Source: Mesorhizobium sp.
GTDB taxonomy: Bacteria; Pseudomonadota; Alphaproteobacteria; Rhizobiales; Rhizobiaceae
Assembly (NCBI GenBank): GCA_004017535.1
Contig: SAJS01000018.1
Location: 62,001 to 126,000, forward strand
Direction of reading: 5' to 3'
Length of the DNA stretch: 64,000 nt
Positions 38,256 through 46,804 of the stretch are shown one piece after another. The notes below the pieces were generated by a model. That model made no database searches, was not told the origin of the DNA, and saw only the letters and a list, made by a program, of their open reading frames with translations. The position numbers and the translations under genes were made by a program. How positions within the stretch are numbered: position 1 is the first letter of the stretch; each line of letters opens with the position of its first letter.

Positions 38256-39073
38256 GCGACCGGCTGCGCTTCACCATCCTTGGCTGCGGCTCATCGCCCG
38301 GCACGCCGCGCATCACCGGCGATTGGGGCAATTGCGATCCCGCGAACCCGAAAAACCGGCGCATGCGCACTGCAGCCTTGGTCGAGCGCATTGCCGCCAA
38401 TGGCGCCCGCACCACGGTCGTCATCGACACCGGGCCGGATTTCCGCCAGCAGATGCTGATGGCTTCGGTCAGGCGTATCGACGCCGTCGTCTATACCCAT
38501 CCGCATGCCGACCATATCCATGGCATCGACGATCTGCGTGGCTTTGTGCACGACCAGCGGCACAGGATCGACATCCACGCCGACGAACCGACGATGGAGC
38601 GGCTGCGCCAGGCCTTCGGCTATTGCTTCGAGACGCCCCCCGGCAGCTCGTATCCGCCGATTGTCAAAGCCCATATCATCGACCGCGCGAGACCGGTCGT
38701 GATCGAAGGCGAGGGGGGCGCCCTCACCTTTGAGCCACTGCCGCAGATCCATGGCGACATCATTTCGCTGGGCTTCCGCATTGGCGGGCTTGCCTACTGT
38801 CCGGATATCAGCGATTTCCCGGCCGCCACGGCCGAGCGGTTGCTGGGCCTCGACATGCTGGTGATCGACGCGCTGCAGTACAAGACCCATCCCAGCCATC
38901 TGTCGCTCGGTCAGGCTCTGGGCTGGATCGAGAAGCTGGGTCCGAAGAAGGCCGTGCTGACGCATATGCACGTGCCGCTGGACTACGCCGTGGTGATGGC
39001 CGAGACGCCGGAGCGCGTGGTGCCCGGCTATGACGGCATGGTAATCGAAATTCCCTACGAGTCAGAGCGATAG
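38252..39073 (+). CDS. MBL-fold metallo-hydrolase (PhnP-like)
   Basis: A 273-residue cytoplasmic metallo-beta-lactamase-fold protein. The dinuclear metal motif THPHADHIHG is near residue 82, the next ligand is YCPDISDFP near 185, and the final His is in LTHMHVPLDY near 235. An early Cys pair is absent. Relatives include cyclic phosphodiesterases such as PhnP and the tRNase Z group; no phosphonate genes are nearby, so the actual substrate is unknown. It is the last gene of the metG unit, overlapping tatD by four bases. Confidence 0.85.
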   Translation: MSDRLRFTILGCGSSPGTPRITGDWGNCDPANPKNRRMRTAALVERIAANGARTTVVIDTGPDFRQQMLMASVRRIDAVVYTHPHADHIHGIDDLRGFVHDQRHRIDIHADEPTMERLRQAFGYCFETPPGSSYPPIVKAHIIDRARPVVIEGEGGALTFEPLPQIHGDIISLGFRIGGLAYCPDISDFPAATAERLLGLDMLVIDALQYKTHPSHLSLGQALGWIEKLGPKKAVLTHMHVPLDYAVVMAETPERVVPGYDGMVIEIPYESER

Positions 39074-39294
39074 CGGCAACCGCTCAGTCGGTGTCGCAGC
39101 CCGTCATTCGTGCGGTTGGCAGCCGGAATTCGCGAGCTGGCGCACGCAGCCAGTCCGCAGAGTTTGTCGCCAATGGCGAAAGCCGCTGCAATTCTCGGAT
39201 AAACGCCTAACACGCAAGTTCCATAATCTATCTTATGCGACTTATGTTCCGATGGCGCGGTAATCTCACCCGGCCGCCCTTCCTCGTGGCCCAA

Positions 39295-39855
39295 TCACTG
39301 CAGATCCGACAGCTCATTATCGAGGATCAGCGCCTGCCGGGCCGTCGCGTCGAGCGCGCAGCTGACCATGATGTTGCTCTGGCGATCGGTGTTGACGGTT
39401 TCGGCGGACGCTTCCGCCGCGCATCGCGCGTCGCGGTAGGCGATCCAGGCGCGCTGCATCTTGCGGTAGCCGCCCCGAGTCTTGGGCGCGGCCTTGGCCA
39501 TCAGCGCCGCATAGGTCGTGTTGAGGCGATCCTCCCACACGCTGACCTCGCGGTTCGCGCAATCGATCAATCCGAGCTGCGAGCGGCCGTCATCGCTCTC
39601 GAAGGAGCACAGCTCGGTCACGTAATCGATGCACGAGGCGGGCTCGTGTCCGGCGAGCTTGATGGCGTTGTCGATGTGGACAGCCGGTGTCGGCGTATCG
39701 TTCACGCCGGGAACGCCACCTTGAAAATCGCCGACATATTTCAGGCATTCGGCAAGCGCCGCCTTGTCCGAAGCGCGCAGTTTCTCCTCAGCCATTGTCG
39801 GCGACAAGACGGAAAGCAGCAAACCAGCACCAGCCAGCATTAGAACACTCTTCAT
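39295..39855 (-). CDS. LprI-like (DUF1311) exported protein
   Basis: A 186-residue periplasmic protein. The signal peptide (residues 1-22) ends at TMA. The C-terminal domain has the DUF1311/LprI pattern: a Cys-containing helix, WEDRLNTTYAALMAK, then QRAWIAYRDARCAAEA. Four or more cysteines (near 38, 75, 82, 98, 139 and 166) could form disulfides. LprI of Mycobacterium inhibits lysozyme; that activity is not assured here. Monocistronic, convergent with the MBL hydrolase gene. Confidence 0.78.
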   Translation of the reverse strand: MKSVLMLAGAGLLLSVLSPTMAEEKLRASDKAALAECLKYVGDFQGGVPGVNDTPTPAVHIDNAIKLAGHEPASCIDYVTELCSFESDDGRSQLGLIDCANREVSVWEDRLNTTYAALMAKAAPKTRGGYRKMQRAWIAYRDARCAAEASAETVNTDRQSNIMVSCALDATARQALILDNELSDLQ

Positions 39856-39971
39856 CGCCGTAGCCCCATCTTGTTGCCTAAAACGCGAATTGTCGCAAAA
39901 CTCCCAGCCGAAGCAACTACCCCGCCCCAGACTGTCGCGCGCTGCGGCGCAACAACGAAAGCATCCAGAAA

Positions 39972-40877
39972 ATGACCGCTTCCTTTCTCGGCTTTCCCGA
40001 TCACCTCTCCGACGGGCACTTGCCCAGGGCGGTAATTTTCGGGGCCGATCACTGCACCGCTTATCCCGGCGGGCACAATGGTGGCCATGCCTCGGCAGCC
40101 GACGCTATCCGCCGAGCGAGCCAGGAGGATGCCCCGCTCGTCGAGCACTGGGATTTCGATCTCGGTGGTCCGCTGTTCGCCGGCCGGCCGGTCTGCTCTG
40201 TCGATGTTGGCAATGTCGCAACAGCCATGAATGACAATGCCGGCAACAGGAGCCGGATCGAGGCGAAGACGCGCGAGGTGCTGTTGATGCCGGCCGTGCC
40301 GATCCTGCTCGGCAGCGATTGTTCCGCCACCATTCCTTTCCTTTCCGGTTTTGGCGAACACGGGCCGGTCTGGGTCCTGCAGATCGACGCCCACATCGAC
40401 TGGCGCGACGAGGTGAATGGCGAACGCTACGGCTATTCGAGCCCGATGCGCCGGGCGAGCGAGATGCCGCATGTCGCCGGCATGGTGCAAGTCGGCCTGC
40501 GCAGCGTCGGTAGCGCACGCCATGCCGAAATCGAAGCGGCGCGGCGCTACGGCAGCCGGTTCGTCACAGCGCGCGAGGTTCACGCTCAAGGCGTGGAGGC
40601 CGCTCTGCGGCATATTCCGGAAGGAGCGCGTGTCGTCGTCACCCTCGACTGCGATAGCCTCGATCCCTCGATCATGCCGGACGTGGCGGCGCGCACGCCT
40701 GGCGGCCTCACCTATACAGAAACGATCGACCTGATCTCGGGGCTCGGCAAGTGGGCCATGATCGCGGGGTTCGATCTCGTCGAGCTCTATCCGCCAGCCG
40801 ACATTGACGGCCTCTCCGCCCTCACCGCTTCACGACTTCTCGTCAACGCGATCGGCGCTGTAGTCCGGCAAATGTAG
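39972..40877 (+). CDS. Agmatinase/arginase-family ureohydrolase with altered metal ligand
   Basis: A 301-residue ureohydrolase-fold protein. The second metal motif D139-A-H-x-D143 (QIDAHIDWRDE) and the third D226-C-D228 (LDCDSLDPS) are conserved, followed by PGGLTYTETIDLI. The first motif, normally GGDHS, reads G114-S-D-C-S118, so a Cys replaces the His that binds one manganese. The usual HGT segment is also changed (YGYSS). Hydrolysis of a guanidino compound is probable, but whether it is agmatine, guanidinobutyrate or another substrate cannot be told. There is no signal peptide. It is divergent from the LprI-like gene and not in an operon. Confidence 0.82.
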   Translation: MTASFLGFPDHLSDGHLPRAVIFGADHCTAYPGGHNGGHASAADAIRRASQEDAPLVEHWDFDLGGPLFAGRPVCSVDVGNVATAMNDNAGNRSRIEAKTREVLLMPAVPILLGSDCSATIPFLSGFGEHGPVWVLQIDAHIDWRDEVNGERYGYSSPMRRASEMPHVAGMVQVGLRSVGSARHAEIEAARRYGSRFVTAREVHAQGVEAALRHIPEGARVVVTLDCDSLDPSIMPDVAARTPGGLTYTETIDLISGLGKWAMIAGFDLVELYPPADIDGLSALTASRLLVNAIGAVVRQM

Positions 40878-41072
40878 AAGCTCGGCAACCGCCTATTTCG
40901 GTTCGTCAGGAGAGCTGAGTTTGCCTCAATTATATTAGCAAGTACTGTTTTGCGGGTCGCCCTCACGCATCCTACTGATTTCTAGGCAGTGCGGCTAATT
41001 CATCACACTTTATTTTCAAATATTGGTCTATGCTCAAGCACCGATGGGATTAGGGTGGATCGGAGGGATTCA

Positions 41073-41816
41073 GTGAAGAGACTTATCGCAATTGCCGCGA
41101 TGGCTGGGCTCAGCGCGACCGCTGCCTCGGCCGCGGATATGGCTGGCCCGGTTGCCGGATCGGCCTATGATTGGAGCGGCTTCTATGCCGGCGGGCATAT
41201 CGGTATCGCCAATGGCCACATCAAGGCGACGGATGTACAGCAGCCGAGCGGCGGCTTCTTTACAGATCTGGTTCCTGCCGGAACCGAGGGTTTCGATTTC
41301 AGCGATACCAACATAGCCGGCGGGGTGCATGTCGGAGCCCAATATCAGTGGAACCAATTCGTGCTGGGCGGCGAAGCCTCGTGGACTGCCACGGGAATCA
41401 GGAAGACGATCGTCAGCCCCTATTTCCCGGACAGCGATACCGAGACCGGTCGAATCCAGCATTATGCAACAGTGGTAGGCCGGATCGGCTATGCCTTCGA
41501 CCGTGTTCTGATCTACGCCAAGGGCGGCTATGCCGGCGGCGAGGTCGGGTTCAAGGCGCGCGACAATGACGCTCTCGTCACTTACGAGCAGAACGACTGG
41601 CACAACGGCTATGCTATCGGTGCAGGCATCGATTATGCCCTGACCGACAAGCTGAGCCTCGGCGTGGACTACACGCATATCGATCTCGGCTCCAAGACCA
41701 GCACGGGACCTAATGTGTTCGACAACGGTTCGCTCGGAGACAATCCGGAGACGTACAAGGTAAAGGCCAGGGCCGATGTCGTCATGGCGAGGTTGAGCTA
41801 CAAGTTCGGCAACTGA
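41073..41816 (+). CDS. Outer-membrane beta-barrel protein (Omp25/RopB-like)
   Basis: A 247-residue protein. The signal peptide (about 22 residues, ASA-ADM) is followed by a YDWSGFYAGGHIGIANG opening typical of Omp25/Omp31-type small porins in Hyphomicrobiales. Alternating aromatic-glycine strands follow, ending in a C-terminal Phe-Gly-Asn strand (ARLSYKFGN) suited to Bam recognition. The start is GTG 41073, with GGAGG at 41062-41066. It may stabilise the outer membrane; other barrel paralogues are likely elsewhere. A terminator follows. Confidence 0.85.
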   Translation: MKRLIAIAAMAGLSATAASAADMAGPVAGSAYDWSGFYAGGHIGIANGHIKATDVQQPSGGFFTDLVPAGTEGFDFSDTNIAGGVHVGAQYQWNQFVLGGEASWTATGIRKTIVSPYFPDSDTETGRIQHYATVVGRIGYAFDRVLIYAKGGYAGGEVGFKARDNDALVTYEQNDWHNGYAIGAGIDYALTDKLSLGVDYTHIDLGSKTSTGPNVFDNGSLGDNPETYKVKARADVVMARLSYKFGN

Positions 41817-41842
41817 CCGATCGATAGTGCCGATTTGGATTG

Positions 41843-41871
41843 GCCCGGCCCCGCGCCGGGCTTTCCTTTTT
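41843..41871 (+). terminator. Intrinsic terminator after the outer-membrane barrel gene
   Basis: GCCCGG (41843-41848) and CCGGGC (41856-41861) flank a seven-base loop, followed by TTTCCTTTTT. It lies 27 nt after the stop codon and near the end of the convergent hypothetical gene. Confidence 0.75.
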
Positions 41872-41896
41872 GCGGTCCTTTCAGCGGTCAAGGCTG

Positions 41897-42310
41897 CTAG
41901 AAAAACCCTTCGAGAAACGCCGCCGTCGCGTCCGAGATGCCGACGATCTTGTTCGTCGCCTGGCGGTAGAATTTGAAGTTGAGCTCGGTCTCGGGCCGGC
42001 GGCCGTCATTCCAATCCCTGAAGCGCTTGAGTTCATAGCGGCCTAGCCGCTTCGTCGCCAGGGCGGTGCGGCGAACGGTGATGCTGACACGCGGCGTCTG
42101 CCGTTCGAGATCGGGACGCCTCGGGATGGCCTTCGATGAGGTCACGATGCCGCGTGCGACAAGCCCCTGCCCGCCTTCGTTCTCGCTGGCGAACAGGAAG
42201 ACGATGTCGCCTTCGGCAATGCGCTTGCCGCCATACATGGTTTTCTGGGCGGCGAAGACGAATGTCTCTGCCGGCGGATCCTGGATCTCGGCCTTGATGG
42301 CGTATGCCAT
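41897..42310 (-). CDS. Conserved hypothetical protein, possibly PUA/EVE-like
   Basis: A 137-residue basic soluble protein without signal or membrane segments. Its first half (FVFAAQKTMYGGKRIAEGDIVFLFASENEGGQGLVARGIVTS) has the pattern of small beta-barrels that read modified nucleotides, such as EVE or PUA folds, but I cannot assign the family with confidence. A basic middle part (RRPDLER to KRLGRYELKRF) could contact nucleic acid. It begins 3 nt after the aldose-epimerase stop and is probably co-transcribed with it. Confidence 0.6.
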   Translation of the reverse strand: MAYAIKAEIQDPPAETFVFAAQKTMYGGKRIAEGDIVFLFASENEGGQGLVARGIVTSSKAIPRRPDLERQTPRVSITVRRTALATKRLGRYELKRFRDWNDGRRPETELNFKFYRQATNKIVGISDATAAFLEGFF

Positions 42311-42313
42311 GCC

Positions 42314-43189
42314 CTACCTTTCCCGGCTGAGGCCGACCCGGTAGCTCAGGACGCGCCGGGCGCCCGGTTCGATCAGCATGACACCCGGCTTGTCGGCGAA
42401 CTCGCCGTCGAAATCGGCGGGACTGGCAATACCGTGCCAGGGCTCGATGCACAGGAACGGCGCGCCGCTGGGCTTGGACCAGATGCCCAGCTCGTTGAAG
42501 CCCTGCCACGACATCTCGATCGCCGGGCCGCGGCCGGCGGTGTAGCGCACGCTGTTGCTGGCCGGCTGGTCGAGGATGACGGCGTCGTCGACGAACAATT
42601 TTTCGGACAGCGGCAGCGTCTTTCCCTGGATGGGCGTCGGTAGCGGGTTCGGCAGCAGCAGGCCGTCCTTCAGGCGGCGGATCGGCGCAGGCTCATCCTT
42701 GGCGAAGGTCAGCCGATAGGCTTCCTTGGGCAGTTCCGGCAGCAACGGCCAGTTGAACGCCGGATGCGCGCCGATCGAGGCCGGCAGCGGCTCGTCGCCG
42801 GTATTAGTGATCTCGAAGGTCACGCCGAGCTGCCGGGGTTTCAGCTCGTAGCCGATGGCGAGGCGGAAGGCGAAGGGGTAGTGCACCTTGGTCTCGGTGT
42901 CATCCGACAGGAGCAATGTGCATGAGGCGGGCCCCTGCTCCGCCCAGGCAAAGCGTCGGTCGCGGGCAAAGCCGTGCTGCGTCATCGGATAGGTTTGGCC
43001 GCGATGGCGCAGCTCATCGCCCTTCAGCCGGCCCACGATCGGGAACAGGACCGGCGAGTGGCGCCGCCAGGTGGAGCCTGCCTGCCACAGAAGCTCGGTG
43101 CCGTCGCCATCGCGTAGCGAGACCAGCTCGGCCCCCTGCCCGACGATGGTCGCCGAGATCCCGTCAGCGTGAAGCGTCAGCTGTTCCAT
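42314..43189 (-). CDS. Aldose 1-epimerase family protein
   Basis: A 291-residue galactose mutarotase-fold protein. It contains HADGISATIVGQGAELVSLRDG at the start, LFPIVGRLKGDELRH with the conserved Arg, a catalytic His-containing IGAHPAFNWPL near residue 145, and FLCIEPWHGI with the Glu near residue 250. The family interconverts sugar anomers, and some members act on hexose 6-phosphates. It is the first gene of a two-gene unit with the hypothetical downstream. Confidence 0.85.
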   Translation of the reverse strand: MEQLTLHADGISATIVGQGAELVSLRDGDGTELLWQAGSTWRRHSPVLFPIVGRLKGDELRHRGQTYPMTQHGFARDRRFAWAEQGPASCTLLLSDDTETKVHYPFAFRLAIGYELKPRQLGVTFEITNTGDEPLPASIGAHPAFNWPLLPELPKEAYRLTFAKDEPAPIRRLKDGLLLPNPLPTPIQGKTLPLSEKLFVDDAVILDQPASNSVRYTAGRGPAIEMSWQGFNELGIWSKPSGAPFLCIEPWHGIASPADFDGEFADKPGVMLIEPGARRVLSYRVGLSRER

Positions 43190-43306
43190 TGCGTCCTCGC
43201 GGCTGGCTGGTCTGGCCGGCAGGCTAGCAAAAGGCCGCGCGTGAACTCAAGCGCCGCAGGCAGATCCCACCTTGGTCGTGGACGCTTTGGGCGCGGTCGA
43301 CAAAAT

Positions 43307-43328
43307 GGCCGGAGGTTTCCCTCCGGCC
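43307..43328 (-). terminator. Probable terminator of the Bax inhibitor gene
   Basis: GGCCGGAGG (43307-43315) and CCTCCGGCC (43320-43328) form a nine-pair stem with a four-base loop; on the minus strand it is followed by ATTTTG. It lies 38 nt after the stop of the Bax inhibitor-1 family gene. Confidence 0.6.
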
Positions 43329-43365
43329 GCGCCGAGGTCAGCAGTGTTGCCTGCTACGGCCCGGA

Positions 43366-44082
43366 CTATTCGCGCTCGCCGGTGAAATTCAGGAGCAGCT
43401 GGAAGATGTTGATGAAGTTCAGATAGAGCGAGAAGGCGCCGAAGACGGCGAGCTTCTGCTGCGATTCGGCATCGAAATTCTCAGCATACTGCTCCTTGAT
43501 CGTCTGCGTATCCCAGGCGGTGAGGCCGACGAAGACGGCGATGCCGATCACCGAGATGGCGAATTGCAGCGCGGTCGAGCCGAGGAACAGGTTGACCAGG
43601 CTTGCGATCACCACGCCGATCAGGCCCATGATCAGGAAGGACGAGAACTGCGTCAGGTCGCGCCTGGTCGTGTAGCCGTAGAGGCTGGTGGCCCCGAACA
43701 TCGTGGCGGCGATGAAGAAGGTGCGCGCGATGCTGGTTGAGGTGAAGACCAGGAACACCGAGGCGAGCGACAGGCCCATCACGGCGCAGAAGGCCCAGAA
43801 CATCGTCTGCGCGCTCGCGGCCGACATGGTCTGCATCTTGAACGAGAAGAGCATGACGAAGGCGAGCGGAGCCAGCATCACCACCCATTTCAAAGGGCTG
43901 GAGAAGATCGGCACGTAGAGCGCCGGCGTCGAGGCCACGAAGAAGGCGACGAGGCCGGTGACGACCAGGCCGAGGCCCATATAGTTGTAGACGCGCAGCA
44001 TGTGCTTGCGCAGGCCCTCGTCATAGACGGCTCCGGCCTGGATGCCGGTGCCCATTGGGTATCCCAGATTGGGGCTGTTCAT
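43366..44082 (-). CDS. Bax inhibitor-1/YccA family membrane protein (YbhL-like)
   Basis: A 238-residue inner-membrane protein with about seven hydrophobic segments. The conserved GYTTRRDLTQFSSFLIMGLIG and the C-terminal DTQTIKEQYAENFD to FGAFSLYLNFINIFQLLL are present, including the di-acidic positions thought to act as a pH-sensitive calcium leak gate in the family. AAGGAG precedes ATG 44082 at about 7 nt. It lies 17 nt downstream of the anti-sigma gene and may be co-transcribed with it. No ybhL-leader RNA fits in the short gap. Confidence 0.9.
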   Translation of the reverse strand: MNSPNLGYPMGTGIQAGAVYDEGLRKHMLRVYNYMGLGLVVTGLVAFFVASTPALYVPIFSSPLKWVVMLAPLAFVMLFSFKMQTMSAASAQTMFWAFCAVMGLSLASVFLVFTSTSIARTFFIAATMFGATSLYGYTTRRDLTQFSSFLIMGLIGVVIASLVNLFLGSTALQFAISVIGIAVFVGLTAWDTQTIKEQYAENFDAESQQKLAVFGAFSLYLNFINIFQLLLNFTGERE

Positions 44083-44099
44083 TTGGTTCTCCTTGGTTC

Positions 44100-44873
44100 T
44101 CAGTAGAGAGTTCTGGCGAGTTTCTCGGCGGCACGGTCGAGGTTGCCGGCGTCGCCGCGCCCGACCACCGCATAGGCGACCTCGCCGATCTGGAAATAGG
44201 CGGTTGAGATGTCGTCGGCGGGCGCGACCGTCGGCTTCACGACGTCGAACGTGCCCGGCCTGATGGCGAACAAAGAGACGAGGCCCAGGTCCCTGGTATC
44301 GACCGCCATCTCGACGCTCGGCCCGAATTGCGAGGGATAGACCTGGACGTCGCGGATCTTCCAATCGTCGGGCAGCGACGGCATGACGATCGCGGTGGCG
44401 GCGCGGATCTCGTCGGCATCATAGCCCGGCGCCTCCCGCTGCGACGGCATCGTCTCGCGCATCAAGGTCGTCCGGTGCGCTCTCACCGCATCCTCGACAT
44501 AGGCTGGCGGTTGCGTCGAGGCGACCACCTTGGTGACCGCGATCGGCCCAAAGATGCCGTTGGCAAGCCAGCCTGCCGCGACCAGCACGGCCGCGGCGGC
44601 GGCGCGCTGCAGCACGGCAAGCATACGCCCCCTGGCAAGCGCCCTTTCCAGCCGCCGCGCGGCTTCGGTCGTGGCCGGACGCGCCGTGCCGACAGGTCCG
44701 GCAAGCGCGACACGCAGTTCGTCGCGCGTCCTCAGGTCCGACATCACGCGCGCCGCCGCTTCCGGGCGCGCGGCGAGGTGCGCCTCGACCTCGATGCGGC
44801 GGGCGACATCCAGCTGGTCGTCGACATAGGCGTCGAGATCGGCATCGGTTACGGGGTCGACAATGACGGTCAT
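44100..44873 (-). CDS. Membrane-anchored anti-sigma factor
   Basis: A 257-residue protein. The N-terminal cytoplasmic domain (ADLDAYVDDQLDVARRIEVEAHLAARPE) has the anti-sigma helical pattern but lacks the zinc-binding His/Cys set. One membrane segment lies at about residues 88-110, and a periplasmic domain of about 145 residues follows. It starts four bases inside the ECF sigma gene (ATGA overlap), the normal sigma/anti-sigma arrangement. The signal sensed is unknown. Confidence 0.87.
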   Translation of the reverse strand: MTVIVDPVTDADLDAYVDDQLDVARRIEVEAHLAARPEAAARVMSDLRTRDELRVALAGPVGTARPATTEAARRLERALARGRMLAVLQRAAAAAVLVAAGWLANGIFGPIAVTKVVASTQPPAYVEDAVRAHRTTLMRETMPSQREAPGYDADEIRAATAIVMPSLPDDWKIRDVQVYPSQFGPSVEMAVDTRDLGLVSLFAIRPGTFDVVKPTVAPADDISTAYFQIGEVAYAVVGRGDAGNLDRAAEKLARTLY

Positions 44874-45421
44874 TGATCGTCTCCCACGATCCTGAGATGC
44901 GGCTTGGCTTTCTGCGGCGCGCCCTCCTCCATCTCGCGCAGCGCGGCGCGCGCGCGGCCGATGCGCGACATCAATGTTCCGAGCGGCACGCCGATGACCT
45001 CCGCCGCCTGCTGATAGGACAGCCCTTCGATGGCGACGAGATGGAGGGCGGAGCGCTGTTCCTCGGGGAGCGAAAGAAACGCTTCCCGGACCTGCGACAG
45101 GCGCACGGAATGGTCCTGCGAGGCCGGCACGCTCCGGTCGGCGACGAGGCCGGCCTGTTCGATGCGCGCCGTCTCGGAGCGGCGCGAGCGCATGCGGTCG
45201 ATGAAGATGTTGTGCACGATCGCCAAGAGCCAGGCGCGCAGATTGCCGCCCGAGCGAAACGTCGCGCGCCGCTCGTAGGCGCGCACCAGCGCGTCATGGA
45301 CGAGATCCTCGGCATCAGTGCCATCGCGCGTCAGTGAGCGCGCGTAACGCCGCAGCGATCCCAACTGCCCGACAATATCGAAGCGTGCCATAGACCGTTT
45401 CATGCCCTGTTTACGGAGCAT
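44870..45421 (-). CDS. ECF-type RNA polymerase sigma factor
   Basis: A 183-residue sigma-70-family regulator with region 2 (RYARSLTRDGTDAEDLVHDALVRAYERR to IVHNIFIDRMRSRRSE) and region 4 (LSLPEEQRSALHLVAIEGLSYQQAAEVIGVPLGTLMSRIGRAR). There is no N-terminal extension. Start codons at 45421, 45403 and 45391 are all possible; none has a strong ribosome binding site. It overlaps the anti-sigma gene and is divergent from the aminotransferase. It probably controls its own operon and an envelope or stress regulon. Confidence 0.9.
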   Translation of the reverse strand: MLRKQGMKRSMARFDIVGQLGSLRRYARSLTRDGTDAEDLVHDALVRAYERRATFRSGGNLRAWLLAIVHNIFIDRMRSRRSETARIEQAGLVADRSVPASQDHSVRLSQVREAFLSLPEEQRSALHLVAIEGLSYQQAAEVIGVPLGTLMSRIGRARAALREMEEGAPQKAKPHLRIVGDDQ

Positions 45422-45539
45422 GTAGGGAATTTAATCCCCTGCCCGGCATTTTCTTTAGGCATCGGCGGCGCGTTGAGGAAACCGCTGGCGCGGCGGGATC
45501 GATTTGCGTATCACTCCGCCGCCATTGGAGTCCTTTTCG

Positions 45540-46724
45540 ATGTTCGAGACCCTGCAGCCCGCGCCCGCCGACAAGATCCTTGCCCTGATCGACCTCTACC
45601 GCAACGATCCACGCCCGGGCAAAGTCGACCTCGGCGTCGGCGTCTACAAGGACATCGACGGCAAGACGCCGGTAATGCGCGCCGTGCGCGAGGCCGAGAA
45701 GCGGCTGCTGGCAAGCCAGGACACCAAGACCTATCTCGGCCTTGCCGGCGACACCGGCTTCAATGCTGCCATGATCAAGCTCGCCTTCGGCGAAAAAGCT
45801 GACCATTCGCGCATACGCGCGGCTCAGGCGCCGGGCGGATCCGGCGCGCTCAGGCTGGTGGCCGAGCTTCTGCAGCGCACGCGTCCCGGCGCGACGGTCT
45901 GGCTGTCCGATCCGACCTGGCCGAACCATCCGCCGGTGATGCGGGCCGCCGGCCTTGAGGTTCGCAACTATCCCTATTTCGATGCCGCCTCCGGCGCTGT
46001 GCGCTTCGACGAGATGCTGGCAACGCTCAGGACGACCAACAGCGGCGACGTCGTGCTGCTGCATGGCTGTTGCCACAACCCGACCGGCGCCAATCTCGAC
46101 GCCGCGCAGTGGGCGAAGGTCGCGGACGTTCTCCTGGAGCGCGGCCTGCTGCCTTTCGTCGACATCGCCTATCAGGGATTTGGCGAGGGCCTGGACGCCG
46201 ATGCCGCCGGTCTGCGGCTGCTCGCCGGCAAGGTTCCGGAGATGGTCGTCGCCTCCAGTTGCTCGAAGAATTTCGCCGTCTATCGCGACCGCGTGGGTGC
46301 TGCGATGATCATGGCCAAGGACGGCGCGCAGGCCGATGTGGCGATGAGCCAGATGCTGGCGGCAGCACGCGCGCTCTATTCGATGCCGCCGGATCATGGC
46401 GCTGCGGCGGTGCGCATGGTGCTTGAAGACGCCGCCCTGAGGAAGGATTGGGAGACGGAGCTCGAGGAGATGCGGCTGCGCATGCTGAGGTTGCGCGTCG
46501 CCTTTGCCGACGCGTTGCGCCGGCAGTCCAACTCCGATCGCTTCGATTTCGTCGCCAGCCATCGCGGCATGTTTTCCAGGCTTGGACTGACGGAGGCACA
46601 GGTCGAGCGCCTGCGCACCGAGCACGCCGTCTACATGGTCGGCGACAGCCGCATCAACGTGGCCGGCCTGCCCGAGGACGGCATGGACGATCTCGCCAAG
46701 GCGATTGTCTCTGTGCTCGACTGA
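45540..46724 (+). CDS. Aromatic amino acid / aspartate aminotransferase (class I)
   Basis: A 394-residue PLP enzyme of the TyrB/AspC Ib type. It has the DLGVGVYKDIDGKTPVM opening, the GSGALR turn binding cofactor phosphate, the HGCCHNPTGANL motif, and the PLP Lys in SCSKNFAVYRDRVG. A conserved Arg in GDSRINVAGL binds the substrate carboxylate. It transfers amino groups between aromatic or acidic amino acids and 2-oxoglutarate. ATG 45540 is used. Substrate preference (tyrosine, phenylalanine or aspartate) is unresolved. Confidence 0.88.
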   Translation: MFETLQPAPADKILALIDLYRNDPRPGKVDLGVGVYKDIDGKTPVMRAVREAEKRLLASQDTKTYLGLAGDTGFNAAMIKLAFGEKADHSRIRAAQAPGGSGALRLVAELLQRTRPGATVWLSDPTWPNHPPVMRAAGLEVRNYPYFDAASGAVRFDEMLATLRTTNSGDVVLLHGCCHNPTGANLDAAQWAKVADVLLERGLLPFVDIAYQGFGEGLDADAAGLRLLAGKVPEMVVASSCSKNFAVYRDRVGAAMIMAKDGAQADVAMSQMLAAARALYSMPPDHGAAAVRMVLEDAALRKDWETELEEMRLRMLRLRVAFADALRRQSNSDRFDFVASHRGMFSRLGLTEAQVERLRTEHAVYMVGDSRINVAGLPEDGMDDLAKAIVSVLD

Positions 46725-46804
46725 AGCCCGCGACAGCTGTGGACAAGTCACGCCGGCCAGCCGCCGGGATGGCCGGCTTGCTGGCCGCGCGCTAGCTTGA
46801 GGCC

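Noticed and set aside
44083..44099. A ybhL-leader RNA upstream of the Bax inhibitor-like gene
   Set aside because: This leader is known in the group, but the gap to the anti-sigma gene is only 17 nt and I saw no conserved structure overlapping the coding end.
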